A stretch of 64,000 nucleotides of DNA from an uncultured Steroidobacter sp. (GCF_937958065.1 NZ_CALFXI010000004.1:45084-109083), one strand, 5' to 3'. Positions 1 to 8,954 are shown, counted from the stretch's first letter. Notes: generated by a model from the letters alone, not told the origin. Numbers and translations: made by a program.

Positions 1-1619
1 TCGAACAGGAACCGGTTGCCATCTGTCGCCTGAAGCGCGTGGCCGCCGATCATCGCGACGACGTGCGCCCGTATCTTCCCAAGGCGCCGATTCAGAAAAA
101 CGGCAAGCGCGTGGCGTGCATCGGCGCGGGCCCCGCTTCGCTCACCGTCGCCAACGATCTGATGCCGCTGGGCTACGAAGTCAGCATCTTCGAGAAATGG
201 CACACGCCCGGCGGCCTGATGCGCACCAACATTCCGTCGTTTCGCCTGCCCGAGCAGGTGCTCGCCGAGGAGATCGGCTACATCATCGATTTGGGGGTGG
301 ATCTGCGTCTGGGCTCACCGGTGACGAGCATGAAACAATTGCTCGCCACCGGTGAGTTCGACGCAGTGTTCGTCGGCAGCGGCGCACCCAAGGGCAAGGA
401 CCTGAATCTGCCCGGACGCGATGATCCGGCGGCCGCCGCTCACATTCATATCAGCATCGACTGGCTGGAGTCCGTGGCGTTCGGCCACACGAAAAACATC
501 GGCCGCCGCGTATTGATCATCGGTGTCGGCAACACCGCGATGGATTGCTGCCGCACCTCGCTGCGACTCGGCGCCGACGACGTGAAAGTCATGGCACGCA
601 AGCCGCGTGGATTCTTCAAGGCGTCCGAGTGGGAACTGGAGGATGCCGAGGCCGAGAACGTCGAGATCGTCGTCAATCGCGCGCCCAAGTCGTTCGTCAT
701 CGAGCAGGGGCGGCTCGCCGGTATGCGTTTCGACGTGATGGAATACGACCTGGATGCCAGCGGGCGCATCACCGCCGAACGTACGGTCGGCGAGCAGTTC
801 TTGCCGTGCGACGACGTGATCCTCGCCATCGGCCAGGAGAACGCGTTCCCCTGGATCGAGAACGATCTGGGCATCGAGTTCGGTCAATGGCACGTGCCGA
901 AGGTGAATTCGACCACGTTCCAGTCGACGCGACCGGATGTTTTCTTCGGCGGCGACGCGGCGTTCGGGCCGAAGAACATCATCTGGGCCGTGGAGCACGG
1001 CCATCAGGCGGCCATCTCCATCCACAAGTATTGTCAGGGCCAGGACGTGGCGCAGCGCCTGCCGCGCAGGCTGAACCTTTCCAGCCGCAAGATGGGCCTG
1101 CACGAGTGGGCTTACAGGAACGATTACAACCCGCTCGAGCGGCGCCTGATGCCGCACATCGATCTGAAGGAGCGTTTCAAGAAGATCAATATCGAAGTGG
1201 AACTGGGTTTCACCGCCGAACAGGCTGCCGCCGAAGTGCAGCGCTGCCTGAACTGCGACGTGCAGACCGTGTTCGACGCCCGCCTCTGCATCGAATGCGA
1301 CGCGTGCATCGACATCTGTCCGGTGGATTGCCTCACCATGACGGCGAACGGCACCGAGGCCGAGATCAGAGGACGCCTGAAGGCGCCTTCGCTGCGCGTC
1401 ACGCAGCCGCTGTTTGTTTCCGCACCGTTGCAACATACGGCGCGGGTGATGGTCAAAGATGAAGACGTCTGCGTGCATTGCGGACTGTGCGCGGAACGCT
1501 GCCCGACCGCGGCGTGGGACATGCAGAAGTCGAAAATCCGCATTCCTTATGCGAGCGACGAGACCACTCCATGCACGCCACCAGCACTCCAACCGGCAGC
1601 GATGCGCCGGAGCGCGTAA
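1..1619 (+). CDS. GltD-like NAD(P)H:ferredoxin flavoprotein subunit, 5' end outside window (KorC-like)
   Basis: The frame is open back to base 3, so the gene starts upstream; the GTG at 39 is internal, because the preceding codons read EQEPVAICRLKR, typical of the glutamate synthase small-subunit family. A first dinucleotide site (CIGAGPASL), a second one (IIGVGNTAMDCC) and a PGRDDP segment show the FAD/NAD(P)H reductase fold. The C-terminus carries two ferredoxin motifs, CIECDACIDICP and CVHCGLCAERCP. The gene overlaps korA by 49 nt and lies in the same orientation as korA and korB. Together they resemble the korABC set of Thauera, where the third subunit passes electrons between ferredoxin-type clusters and NADP. 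The role is inferred from domains and neighbours; a plain glutamate synthase small subunit is unlikely because no large subunit is nearby. Confidence 0.88.
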   Translation, partial: EQEPVAICRLKRVAADHRDDVRPYLPKAPIQKNGKRVACIGAGPASLTVANDLMPLGYEVSIFEKWHTPGGLMRTNIPSFRLPEQVLAEEIGYIIDLGVDLRLGSPVTSMKQLLATGEFDAVFVGSGAPKGKDLNLPGRDDPAAAAHIHISIDWLESVAFGHTKNIGRRVLIIGVGNTAMDCCRTSLRLGADDVKVMARKPRGFFKASEWELEDAEAENVEIVVNRAPKSFVIEQGRLAGMRFDVMEYDLDASGRITAERTVGEQFLPCDDVILAIGQENAFPWIENDLGIEFGQWHVPKVNSTTFQSTRPDVFFGGDAAFGPKNIIWAVEHGHQAAISIHKYCQGQDVAQRLPRRLNLSSRKMGLHEWAYRNDYNPLERRLMPHIDLKERFKKINIEVELGFTAEQAAAEVQRCLNCDVQTVFDARLCIECDACIDICPVDCLTMTANGTEAEIRGRLKAPSLRVTQPLFVSAPLQHTARVMVKDEDVCVHCGLCAERCPTAAWDMQKSKIRIPYASDETTPCTPPALQPAAMRRSA

Positions 1620-3418
1620 ACGATTTCGTCATCAAGCTCGCGAACGTCAATGGCACCGGCTCGGCCAGTGCCAACACGCTGCTGATGAAGTCCGTGTTCC
1701 GGATGGGCATTCCGGTCATGGGCAAGAATTACTTCCCCTCCAACATCCAGGGCTTGCCCACCTGGTATGAAATCCGCATCTCGCGCGACGGCTATGTCGC
1801 ACGCTCCGGGCGCATCGATTTCATGGTGGCGATGAATGCCGAGACGTACGCGAAGGACGTGAGGGAAGTCAGCCCTGGCGGCTATCTGCTCTACGACTCG
1901 ACCTGGCCTCGGCCGGCACTGCTGAAGCGCGACGACATCACCATTCTCGGCGTGCCCCTCGCTCGTATCTGCAACGAGACATTCCAGGGCGTGCGCGCGC
2001 GCATTCTGCTGAAGAACATCGTCTATGCCGGTGTGCTGGGCGCGTTGCTCGACATCGAGATCGACGTGATGCGCGCGCTGCTCGGCGAGAGTTACGCGAA
2101 CAAGAAGTCGCTGCTCGATTCGAACGTCAAAGCACTGGAGCTGGGCTACAACTACGCCAAGGAGCATTTCCAGTGCCCGCTGCCGCTGCGCGTGACGCGT
2201 ATGGACAAGACGGCGAATCACATCATGATCGACGGCAACACGGCGGCGGCGCTCGGCTGCATGTATGCAGGCGCGACGGTGGGCGCGTGGTATCCCATCA
2301 CGCCGTCCACCTCCCTGATGGACGGGTTCAAGAGCTTCTGCCAGAAATGGCGCATCGATCCCGAGACCGGCAAGCGCAATTACGTGATCGTTCAGTGCGA
2401 GGACGAGCTCGCCGCCATCGGCACCGTCATCGGCGCGGCATGGAATGGCGCACGTTCGTTTACGCCGACCAGCGGCCCCGGCATTTCCCTGATGAACGAG
2501 TTCATCGGGCTGGCGTATTACGCCGAAGTGCCGGCCGTGATCTTCGACATTCAACGCGTCGGTCCGTCGACAGGCATGCCGACCCGCACTCAACAATGCG
2601 ATCTGATGCTCGCCGCCTATGCTTCGCATGGCGACACGCGTCACGTGCTGCTGTTTCCCAACAGTCCGGAAGAATGTTTCTATATGGCCGTGCATGCCTT
2701 CGATCTGGCCGAACGCCTGCAGACGCCGGTGTTCGTCATGTCGGACCTGGACATCGGCATGAACGACTGGATGTGTCCGGATCTGAAATGGGATGACGCC
2801 TATATCCCCGATCGCGGCAAGGTGCTCGGCAAGGAGGAGCTCGAACGCATCGAGAAGTTCTACCGCTACTTCGACAAGGACGGCGACGGCATCCCCTACC
2901 GCACGCTGCCCGGCACGCACCCCAAGGGCGCGTATTTCACGCGCGGCTCGGGCCATACGCAGTACGGCGGTTACACCGAAGATTCGACCGAATATCAGAT
3001 CGTGCTCGATCGGCTGAAGCGCAAGTTCGATACGGCTAAAACGCTGGTGCCGAAGGCGGTCTTCGACGGTCGCAACTCGGCGAGCCTCGGCTTGCTGTCC
3101 CTGGGCAGTTGCGACGGAGCGGTACGCGAAGCGCTGGATCTGCTGCGTCGTCGCGGCGTGCCGATCGATTACATGCGAGTGCGAGCATTTCCGTTCGGCC
3201 AGGAGGTCGAGGACTTTCTCGCCTGCCACTCACAGATCTTCGTCATCGAGCAGAACCGCGATGCCCAGCTGCGCAGTCTGCTGATGCTGGAGACCGCAGT
3301 GGAAAAGGCCAAGCTGCATTCCATTCTGCACTACAGCGGCCTGCCCATGTCCTCGAGCGTGATCGTCGAAGGCGTGCTCGCGGCCATGCCCGAACAGCGC
3401 CTGGCCGTGGGAGGTTGA
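1571..3418 (+). CDS. korA: 2-oxoacid:ferredoxin oxidoreductase, fused gamma-alpha subunit
   Basis: Protein of 615 residues. The N-terminal ~190 residues are the gamma (catalytic CoA-contact) domain, beginning around NGTGSASANTLLMKSVFRMG. The alpha pyrimidine-binding domain follows, with GNTAAALG and WYPITPSTSLMDGF, and then the transketolase C-terminal-like domain. The family makes or splits 2-oxoacids with CoA and thiamine diphosphate, passing low-potential electrons to ferredoxin; 2-oxoglutarate is the likely substrate but is not provable from sequence alone. I chose the ATG at 1571 because the gamma domain starts just after it; this leaves a 49-nt overlap with the upstream gene. korB follows with a 1-nt gap. 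Confidence 0.9.
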   Translation: MHATSTPTGSDAPERVNDFVIKLANVNGTGSASANTLLMKSVFRMGIPVMGKNYFPSNIQGLPTWYEIRISRDGYVARSGRIDFMVAMNAETYAKDVREVSPGGYLLYDSTWPRPALLKRDDITILGVPLARICNETFQGVRARILLKNIVYAGVLGALLDIEIDVMRALLGESYANKKSLLDSNVKALELGYNYAKEHFQCPLPLRVTRMDKTANHIMIDGNTAAALGCMYAGATVGAWYPITPSTSLMDGFKSFCQKWRIDPETGKRNYVIVQCEDELAAIGTVIGAAWNGARSFTPTSGPGISLMNEFIGLAYYAEVPAVIFDIQRVGPSTGMPTRTQQCDLMLAAYASHGDTRHVLLFPNSPEECFYMAVHAFDLAERLQTPVFVMSDLDIGMNDWMCPDLKWDDAYIPDRGKVLGKEELERIEKFYRYFDKDGDGIPYRTLPGTHPKGAYFTRGSGHTQYGGYTEDSTEYQIVLDRLKRKFDTAKTLVPKAVFDGRNSASLGLLSLGSCDGAVREALDLLRRRGVPIDYMRVRAFPFGQEVEDFLACHSQIFVIEQNRDAQLRSLLMLETAVEKAKLHSILHYSGLPMSSSVIVEGVLAAMPEQRLAVGG

Positions 3419-3419
3419 G

Positions 3420-4475
3420 ATGAGCTTCATCGCCAAGCCCCGAATCGCGCATCCGGGCCTGCCCAAGAACGAGCTCGGCCTGACCCGGCGTGACTATGAA
3501 GGCGGCATGTCTACGCTGTGCGCCGGCTGCGGACACGACTCCATCACCGCCGCCATCATCGAAGCCTGCTGGCAGATGTCGTTGCGTCCCGAGCAGCTGG
3601 TGAAGTTGTCGGGCATCGGCTGCTCTTCCAAGACGACGGCCTATTTCGTCAGCGGCGGCCACGGCTTCAATTCCGTGCATGGCCGGATGCCGTCGATCGC
3701 AACCGGCGCCATCGCCGCCAACAAGGACCTGTACTACCTCGGCGTTTCCGGCGACGGAGACACGCTCTCGATCGGCTTGGGCCAGTTTGCGCACGCCATG
3801 CGACGCAATCTGAACATGCTGTACATCATCGAGAACAACGGCGTGTACGGCCTCACCAAGGGGCAGTTTTCCGCCTCCGCCGACATCGGCTCGAAAGCCA
3901 AGAAGGGCGAGGAGAACTTGCAGCCGCCGATCGATCCGGTGCTGGCCGCGCTGACGCTGGGCGGCACCTTCGTGGGGCGCAGCTTTTCCGGCGACAAGGA
4001 GCAGCTGGTGCCGCTGATCATCGCCGGTTTGAAACATCGCGGCTTCGCGCTGATCGACGTGCTGTCGCCGTGCGTGACCTTCAACGACCACGAAGGCTCG
4101 ACCAAGAGCTACGGATTCGTGCGCGATCACTATGACGAAGTGGTGCATGCGGATTTCGTCCCGCCGGCTCGTGAGATCACGGCGCAGTATGCTCGGGGCG
4201 ATACGCTGCCGGTGACCATGCACGATGGCAGCCGGATCCTGCTGCGCAAGCTGGACCCCTCCTACGATCCGACGCATCGTGGCCAGGCATTCAATTATCT
4301 GCGGGACAAACTGGCGCAGAACGAGTTCGTCACCGGGCTGATCTACATCGATGAGACGAGCCCGGAATTTCACGAAGTCAACGGCACGACGGCGACGCCC
4401 GTCAATCAGCTGCCGTTTGCGCAGCTGAACCCGGGGTCGAAAGGCCTGGAGAAGATCCTGTCGCGCTATCGCTGA
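3420..4475 (+). CDS. korB: 2-oxoacid:ferredoxin oxidoreductase, beta subunit (ThDP-binding)
   Basis: Protein of 351 residues. It has the Cys-containing CAGCGHDSITAAIIEA segment, GIGCSSKT, HGRMPSIATG and the thiamine diphosphate/Mg site GVSGDGDTLSIG followed by ENNGVYGLTKGQ. The ATG at 3420 lies 1 nt after the korA stop, with GGGAGG just upstream, so the two are translated together. KorB completes a heteromeric 2-oxoacid oxidoreductase with KorA and the flavoprotein. The 3' end overlaps the convergent RES toxin gene by 10 nt. Confidence 0.92.
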   Translation: MSFIAKPRIAHPGLPKNELGLTRRDYEGGMSTLCAGCGHDSITAAIIEACWQMSLRPEQLVKLSGIGCSSKTTAYFVSGGHGFNSVHGRMPSIATGAIAANKDLYYLGVSGDGDTLSIGLGQFAHAMRRNLNMLYIIENNGVYGLTKGQFSASADIGSKAKKGEENLQPPIDPVLAALTLGGTFVGRSFSGDKEQLVPLIIAGLKHRGFALIDVLSPCVTFNDHEGSTKSYGFVRDHYDEVVHADFVPPAREITAQYARGDTLPVTMHDGSRILLRKLDPSYDPTHRGQAFNYLRDKLAQNEFVTGLIYIDETSPEFHEVNGTTATPVNQLPFAQLNPGSKGLEKILSRYR

Positions 4476-5170
4476 GGCGCGGCGCTCAGATCGAACAGCA
4501 CTTCCGACTTTTCGTAGACCTTGCTGATGCGCGTTCCGTCCCAAACATAAGCGAGCGCCGCGCCAGCGACTGGAATGCTCACGGCCTGCGGCTTGAACGC
4601 CGCGATACACTCGCCGCCTTCGTGGCGAACGCTCCGATAGACCAGCCCCCAGTGCCCCTGGTCCCGCAAGGGTCTGGCGAACGATTGCGACGGGCCGTAA
4701 TCGTTCGGGTGATGCAGATGTTCGAAACGCGGGCTGCGGATATCCAGGAACGGCTGCACCGGCCGGCCCACATAAGCGCGCATGTCGACTTCGCACGGAC
4801 TTTCGTTGGTGGATGCCATGAAAATGCCGCGATGATGGGCAGTCTCGCGCACGGCGGTTTCCAATGAGTGACCCGCATAATAAACGCCGTAACTGCCATC
4901 GCTGAACCGGCTCGGAAAGCCGGTGTGGGTGAACGGAGCCATCACGATACTGGCGCCCGGTCCGTGCACCCGATCTTCATCGGGCATGACTGGCGCCTCG
5001 CCGCTCTCGTCACGCAGACGATCGTTGGTGAGGCCTTCGATGAACCAGCCCAGCTCCATCTGTCGCGCCGGCAGAATGTTTTCGAACACATTCACCGGCG
5101 GATGCCGGGCTGCGACGATCCGATACATTTTCTGCCAGCGGAGCGTGACCGCGCGGGGCTCGGCCGTCAT
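4466..5170 (-). CDS. RES-domain NAD+-consuming toxin
   Basis: Protein of 234 residues. The RES signature is visible: an early YRIVAARHP, then GVYYAGHSLETAVRETAHHR with the conserved Glu, and GLVYRSVRHEGGECIAAF with the Arg-Ser pair. Known RES toxins of the Xre/RES systems break down NAD+. The ATG at 5170 overlaps the antitoxin stop as ATGA, a usual toxin-antitoxin coupling; the longer upstream frame is only the antitoxin region read in another phase. Toxin second, antitoxin first is the normal order for this class. Activity is inferred from family membership. Confidence 0.88.
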   Translation of the reverse strand: MTAEPRAVTLRWQKMYRIVAARHPPVNVFENILPARQMELGWFIEGLTNDRLRDESGEAPVMPDEDRVHGPGASIVMAPFTHTGFPSRFSDGSYGVYYAGHSLETAVRETAHHRGIFMASTNESPCEVDMRAYVGRPVQPFLDIRSPRFEHLHHPNDYGPSQSFARPLRDQGHWGLVYRSVRHEGGECIAAFKPQAVSIPVAGAALAYVWDGTRISKVYEKSEVLFDLSAAPQR

Positions 5171-5565
5171 CCGCGCTGCGCATCCAGGTAACGGCGCACA
5201 TCGGCCAGGTCGACGACCCGACCGGCGAGCATTCGTTGCAAGGCCGATTTGCCGCCAAAGCCGAGCGCGCTGTTGGGCTTCTTCACCCAGGCGTCCGCAA
5301 CTTCCTGAGTCGGCAAGAGAATGTGCAATGCTTTGTAGATACCCATCACATAACTGATGCGCTCCAGGGTATCCGCGGACAGCCGCGCGGCACGCTCGCT
5401 CTTCCATTTGAAGAAGGTGGAACGAGGCGGCGAACCCAGCAGCACCCGCTCCTCTTCGGCCCCCAGATGCCAGGCGGCGGTGATGTTGAAGAATGCCGTC
5501 AGGGCGGCGGAACCCAGCTCGTCCGGGTCGAAACCGGCTCGCTCGAGACTATGAGGTTGCATCAT
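5167..5565 (-). CDS. Xre/MbcA/ParS-type antitoxin (DUF2384 family)
   Basis: Protein of 132 residues from the ATG at 5565. That start has GGAGG eight bases upstream and places the palindromic operator just in front of the gene. A longer frame from 5652 would put the operator inside the coding region and lacks such a ribosome site. The C-terminal half looks like the DUF2384 helix bundle (SYVMGIYKALHILLP, then WVKKPNSALGFGGKSALQRM), the part that caps the RES active site in known complexes. The N-terminal half has a helix-turn-helix-like stretch (TFFKWKSERAARLSADTLER). It should neutralise the RES toxin and autoregulate the pair. Confidence 0.85.
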   Translation of the reverse strand: MMQPHSLERAGFDPDELGSAALTAFFNITAAWHLGAEEERVLLGSPPRSTFFKWKSERAARLSADTLERISYVMGIYKALHILLPTQEVADAWVKKPNSALGFGGKSALQRMLAGRVVDLADVRRYLDAQRG

Positions 5566-5580
5566 GGCCCAGTCCTCCAA

Positions 5581-5604
5581 TGGAGTAATCGCGAAACTAC
5601 TCCA
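5581..5604. promoter_or_regulatory. Inverted repeat, probable operator of the RES toxin-antitoxin pair
   Basis: Perfect 7-base arms TGGAGTA (5581-5587) and TACTCCA (5598-5604) surround a 10-base spacer containing TCGCGA. The repeat begins about 16 bases upstream of the antitoxin ATG at 5565. Position and symmetry fit autorepression by the Xre-type antitoxin; binding is inferred. Confidence 0.6.
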
Positions 5605-5655
5605 ATTTTGGACTGAACGCCAGTACAGGTCGGGAGGTTGCAGATCGGCCATGGC

Positions 5656-5964
5656 TCACCTTTCCAGCGCCGCGCGCAGCCTTCCAAGCACCCGTCGCGG
5701 ATGGCGGGCCAGCTCTCGGGGATCGAGTGCCAGGACGCGATACCCCATGGCCGTCAGAAATCTGAGCCGAGCCTCGGCAGGAGCGAGCTCGACGATCAGG
5801 CCCTGTTCGGCAAACAGATGCTCGACCAGGAACGGGCCGATTTCACATTGGCGGGTGAGCGGGAACTCGCGCAATTCGCGGGCGGCGAGCAATTCGGCGA
5901 GCGCCTGCGCGTCGCTCGCCATGCGTTCCTTCGCACTTCGATCCTTGCACTCTCTCCTTGGCAT
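5656..5964 (-). CDS. Small DUF559-like (Vsr/restriction-endonuclease-fold) protein
   Basis: Protein of 102 residues, ATG at 5964. The body (REFPLTRQCEIGPFLVEH, then GLIVELAPAEARLRFLTAMGYRVLAL) resembles the small DUF559 proteins with an endonuclease-like fold: a basic N-terminus, a hydrophobic strand where catalytic acids usually sit, then a turn and an L-rich tail. The expected D...ExD/K pattern is weak here, so catalytic activity is doubtful. It ends 90 nt upstream of the antitoxin on the same strand, but the operator lies between them, so it is probably a separate unit. The family call is tentative. Confidence 0.6.
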   Translation of the reverse strand: MPRRECKDRSAKERMASDAQALAELLAARELREFPLTRQCEIGPFLVEHLFAEQGLIVELAPAEARLRFLTAMGYRVLALDPRELARHPRRVLGRLRAALER

Positions 5965-6053
5965 GGAGCGCAGCGTACCTGCCGCGCTCCCTTCGATTCA
6001 GAGCGATTGATTGCGGGTTCGCCGAGAAATCGCCTCGGCACCGACCAGAAATT

Positions 6054-6245
6054 TCAGCGTGCCTTGCCGAGCCACAAGCGACAGATCGTTGCATTACGTT
6101 CAATCGCCGCACCGACCCGTCGATGTTGCAAGCCTCGCTGCATGCAACGCGGATCCTGTGCCCACTGCAGAGCGTAGACCATCGGATCCAGGCTGGCGTT
6201 GACCAGCTCCCGCAGATGCTTACCCCATTGCTGTGTGGATTTCAT
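6054..6245 (-). CDS. Possible 63-residue hypothetical protein
   Basis: A frame from the ATG at 6245 reads MKSTQQWGKHLRELVNAS and ends in a basic tail; an AGG lies seven bases upstream of the start. I recognise no family. The frame stays open further upstream to 6389, but that extension looks non-coding. The rest of 5965-6539 (about 570 bases including this candidate) shows no other convincing gene, so either a small gene or plain intergenic DNA is possible. Confidence 0.3.
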   Translation of the reverse strand: MKSTQQWGKHLRELVNASLDPMVYALQWAQDPRCMQRGLQHRRVGAAIERNATICRLWLGKAR

Positions 6246-6539
6246 AGCAACCTCGGCGTCTCTCCGATCGAAGAACGTTCCGCTCGCGCAGGCAGTTCCG
6301 CTGTCATTTCTCTGGAAGACATCGGCGCACGAGTGCCGCCGTTTAGCGACAGAGCGCACGAACGGAAATCGCTCATCCGTTTCCGACATGCAGTGCGCTC
6401 GACGAAACTTTGCTCACCGCCACGCGTCATGCGCGCATTTCAGCTCGGTTCTCGTGAATTCGCCGTATGAGCCATGCGGCCGCTTGGTTATGATCCGAGC
6501 TCACGGACACCTGGTTCCGCTGACGATGGGGAATGCGTC

Positions 6540-7316
6540 ATGACCTCCACTCTGTTCGATCTCACCGGCAAAGTCGCAGTGATCACCGGCTCGAGCCGTG
6601 GCATCGGTCGTGCCATCGCGGAGCGCATGGCGGAACACGGCGCGAAAGTGGTGGTGACCAGCCGCAAGCTCGATGCATGCGAACAAGTGGTCCAGTCGAT
6701 CCGGGACAAGGGCGGCGAAGCGATTGCGCTGGCGTGCAATATCAGCCGCAAGGAAGAGCTGCAGAAGCTGGTCGACGACACCATCGAACATTGGGGCGGC
6801 ATCGATGTGCTGGTATGTAACGCCGCGGTCAATCCTTATTACGGCCCGTCCATCAACATGCCGGACGATGCGTACGACAAGGTGATGAACAGCAACGTCC
6901 GCAGCAACTTCTGGTTGTGCAACATGGTGCTGCCGCAGATGGCGCAACGGGGCGGCGGCTCGGTGATCATCATCTCGTCGATCGCGGGCATCCTCGGCTC
7001 GCCGACACTGGGTGTGTATGGTCTGTCGAAGGCCGCCGACATGGCGCTGGCGCGCAACCTGTGCGCCGAGTGGGGGCCGAAAAACATTCGTGCCAACTGC
7101 ATCGCGCCCGGCCTGGTGCGCACCGATTTCGCCAAGGCGCTGTGGGACGATCCGAAAGTGTACGAGCAGACCGTCAAAGTCTATCCGCTCCGCCGGATCG
7201 GCGAGCCGGACGAAATCGCCGGCGCCGCCGTATTCCTCGCCGGCCCGAGCGGCTCGTTCATGACCGGCCAGACGCTCGTGATCGACGGCGGCGGAGTCGT
7301 CGGCCGCGGCGGCTAG
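6540..7316 (+). CDS. SDR-family NAD(P)-dependent oxidoreductase (FabG-like)
   Basis: Protein of 258 residues. The cofactor motif is TGSSRGIG near residue 15, NAAVNP follows the NNAG position, the catalytic Ser is in IIISSIAG, and the Tyr-Lys pair is in YGLSKAAD. The C-terminal IDGGGVVG is typical of classical SDRs. The start is the ATG at 6540 with GGGGA upstream; 22 extra upstream codons in frame lack family similarity. The substrate cannot be read from sequence. The stop overlaps the convergent caspase-like gene within a shared GCTAGC. Confidence 0.9.
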   Translation: MTSTLFDLTGKVAVITGSSRGIGRAIAERMAEHGAKVVVTSRKLDACEQVVQSIRDKGGEAIALACNISRKEELQKLVDDTIEHWGGIDVLVCNAAVNPYYGPSINMPDDAYDKVMNSNVRSNFWLCNMVLPQMAQRGGGSVIIISSIAGILGSPTLGVYGLSKAADMALARNLCAEWGPKNIRANCIAPGLVRTDFAKALWDDPKVYEQTVKVYPLRRIGEPDEIAGAAVFLAGPSGSFMTGQTLVIDGGGVVGRGG

Positions 7317-8953
7317 CTCCTCGGCCGCGGCACGAAGAAGAAATCGCCCACTTCGTGCCCGGCGCCCTTGATCGACTTGAACTCGGGGGTCTGCACGAAT
7401 TTGTTTCTTTGCGCGGCGACCTCGACGCGCTTGCGAATGCGGCTGAACAACTCGGGGCTGGAGAGAATGCCCTGATTGCTCTCCAGCTCATCGAGGAACG
7501 CGCGCGCGAACACGGAATTGCCGCCGCTGCCTTCGTCGAGCACCGGCTTATCACCGCCGGATGACAGCAGCAGTCGCGCGCGCTTCGGTAGTTTGAATTT
7601 GATGTAGTCCCTCGAATAAGTGACTTTGTCGTTGAGGAACAGATAGCTCGGATCGGTGGACAGCAAGCCTGCGTAGCAGGAGTCCGCGACCACCAGCACT
7701 CGCTTGGCGGGCAAGCGGCCGAGATGGCCGGTGATCTGTTCGTTCGGCACCCAGAACGTATCTTTCGGCGGCGCTTCGGCGTTCACTGGCAGCCAATAGC
7801 CCGCTTCGCTCCTGCCGCTCTGCAAGCGCGCACCGTGACCGGCGTAATAAATGAGCAGGTTGTCCTCCGCTTTGAGCACGCCGTTGAGATCGTTGATGGC
7901 CTTCAACATGGTGACGTCGTTGGCGTCTTCCAGAATCGACACCGTGAAGCCATACCGATCGGCCAGGATTCGCGCGGCCCGGGCGGCGTCGTATTTCGGC
8001 GTCTGCAGACTCTCGATGCTCTGGTAGTTCTGATTGCCCATGACGATGGCGTAATAGCGCCCGAAGTTCATGCCTTCGAGCGTGCGCTCGTCAGCGGTCG
8101 GCGGCAGCTGCACCAGCTCGGTCGTACCTTGCGGGGTGCGCGTCCTCGGAATGCCGGCCAGCCGTTCGCTACTCTTGCGACGCTCCGCCTCGAGCTGGGC
8201 GATCCAGCGCTTGAGCGCTTCGATCTCCTTGCTGCTGCCGTCGGCCGTCTGCTCGACAGCGGGCTTGCTGGCGAGTTGCTCCTGCAACTCCTTGAGCTGT
8301 TTTTGCAGCAGGCCGAGCTGCGCGTCTTTCTCGGCGATGGCGGCATCGAGCTCCTTGCGCAGCTGCTCCTGCTCGCGTTGCGCGGCCGAGGTGAAGATGA
8401 TGTTGTCTTCCGGCACGCCCCAAGCCTGACGATACAGGTTCAAAGCCTTGAGCCCGTCCCGCGGCACGCCCAGTCCCTGCTCATACATCGTGCCCAGATT
8501 GAACAGCGCGCGAGCGTGATTTTTGTCCGCCGCCTTCCGATACCACTTCGCAGCGGCTTCGTAGTCGGGCGCGACGCCCAGGCCGCGCTCGTAGATCTCG
8601 CCCACGTTCGTTTGTGCTTCGAGATCGCCCGACTCTGCCGCTTGCATCCAGATGCGCAATGCCGACTGCAGATCGGCCCGATCGTAGGCAACGTACTCGC
8701 CGCCGCGAATGGAACATTCCGATGCCGTGGTCCGAATCGGCCGCCGCTGCGACAGGAAGCTGCTGTTGCCGAGCTGACGGACCTGTCCCGGCAGCAGACA
8801 ATCGACGATCTCCAGGTCGGACCGCTTCACCATGCCCTTGGTAGCGGCCTGCTGGGTCGCGCCGGGCGCAGCAGCCGAGGCGATGACGAACAGCCCTGGC
8901 ATCAGCAACGCCGCGATTCCACCCAAGGTCTTCGGCAAGTGAGGCGTTTTCAT
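7313..8953 (-). CDS. Exported caspase-like (peptidase C14) protein with Sel1 repeats
   Basis: Protein of 546 residues. An N-terminal signal peptide (roughly residues 1-28, GGIAALLMPGLFVIASAAA) is followed by two Sel1-type repeats at about 110-180, a Glu/Gln/Leu-rich coiled coil at about 190-262, and a C14 caspase domain at about 298-540. The catalytic dyad is visible: His373 in IYYAGHG and Cys426 in VVADSCYAG. Bacterial orthocaspases usually cleave after basic residues, but specificity is not readable here. The gene starts 1 nt after the stop of the upstream autotransporter gene, so the two are almost surely co-translated. A periplasmic or surface location is inferred from the signal peptide. 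Confidence 0.88.
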   Translation of the reverse strand: MKTPHLPKTLGGIAALLMPGLFVIASAAAPGATQQAATKGMVKRSDLEIVDCLLPGQVRQLGNSSFLSQRRPIRTTASECSIRGGEYVAYDRADLQSALRIWMQAAESGDLEAQTNVGEIYERGLGVAPDYEAAAKWYRKAADKNHARALFNLGTMYEQGLGVPRDGLKALNLYRQAWGVPEDNIIFTSAAQREQEQLRKELDAAIAEKDAQLGLLQKQLKELQEQLASKPAVEQTADGSSKEIEALKRWIAQLEAERRKSSERLAGIPRTRTPQGTTELVQLPPTADERTLEGMNFGRYYAIVMGNQNYQSIESLQTPKYDAARAARILADRYGFTVSILEDANDVTMLKAINDLNGVLKAEDNLLIYYAGHGARLQSGRSEAGYWLPVNAEAPPKDTFWVPNEQITGHLGRLPAKRVLVVADSCYAGLLSTDPSYLFLNDKVTYSRDYIKFKLPKRARLLLSSGGDKPVLDEGSGGNSVFARAFLDELESNQGILSSPELFSRIRKRVEVAAQRNKFVQTPEFKSIKGAGHEVGDFFFVPRPRS

Positions 8954-8954
8954 A

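Noticed and set aside
5566..5652. Longer antitoxin start
   Set aside because: It would place the operator in coding sequence and lacks a ribosome site as good as that of 5565.
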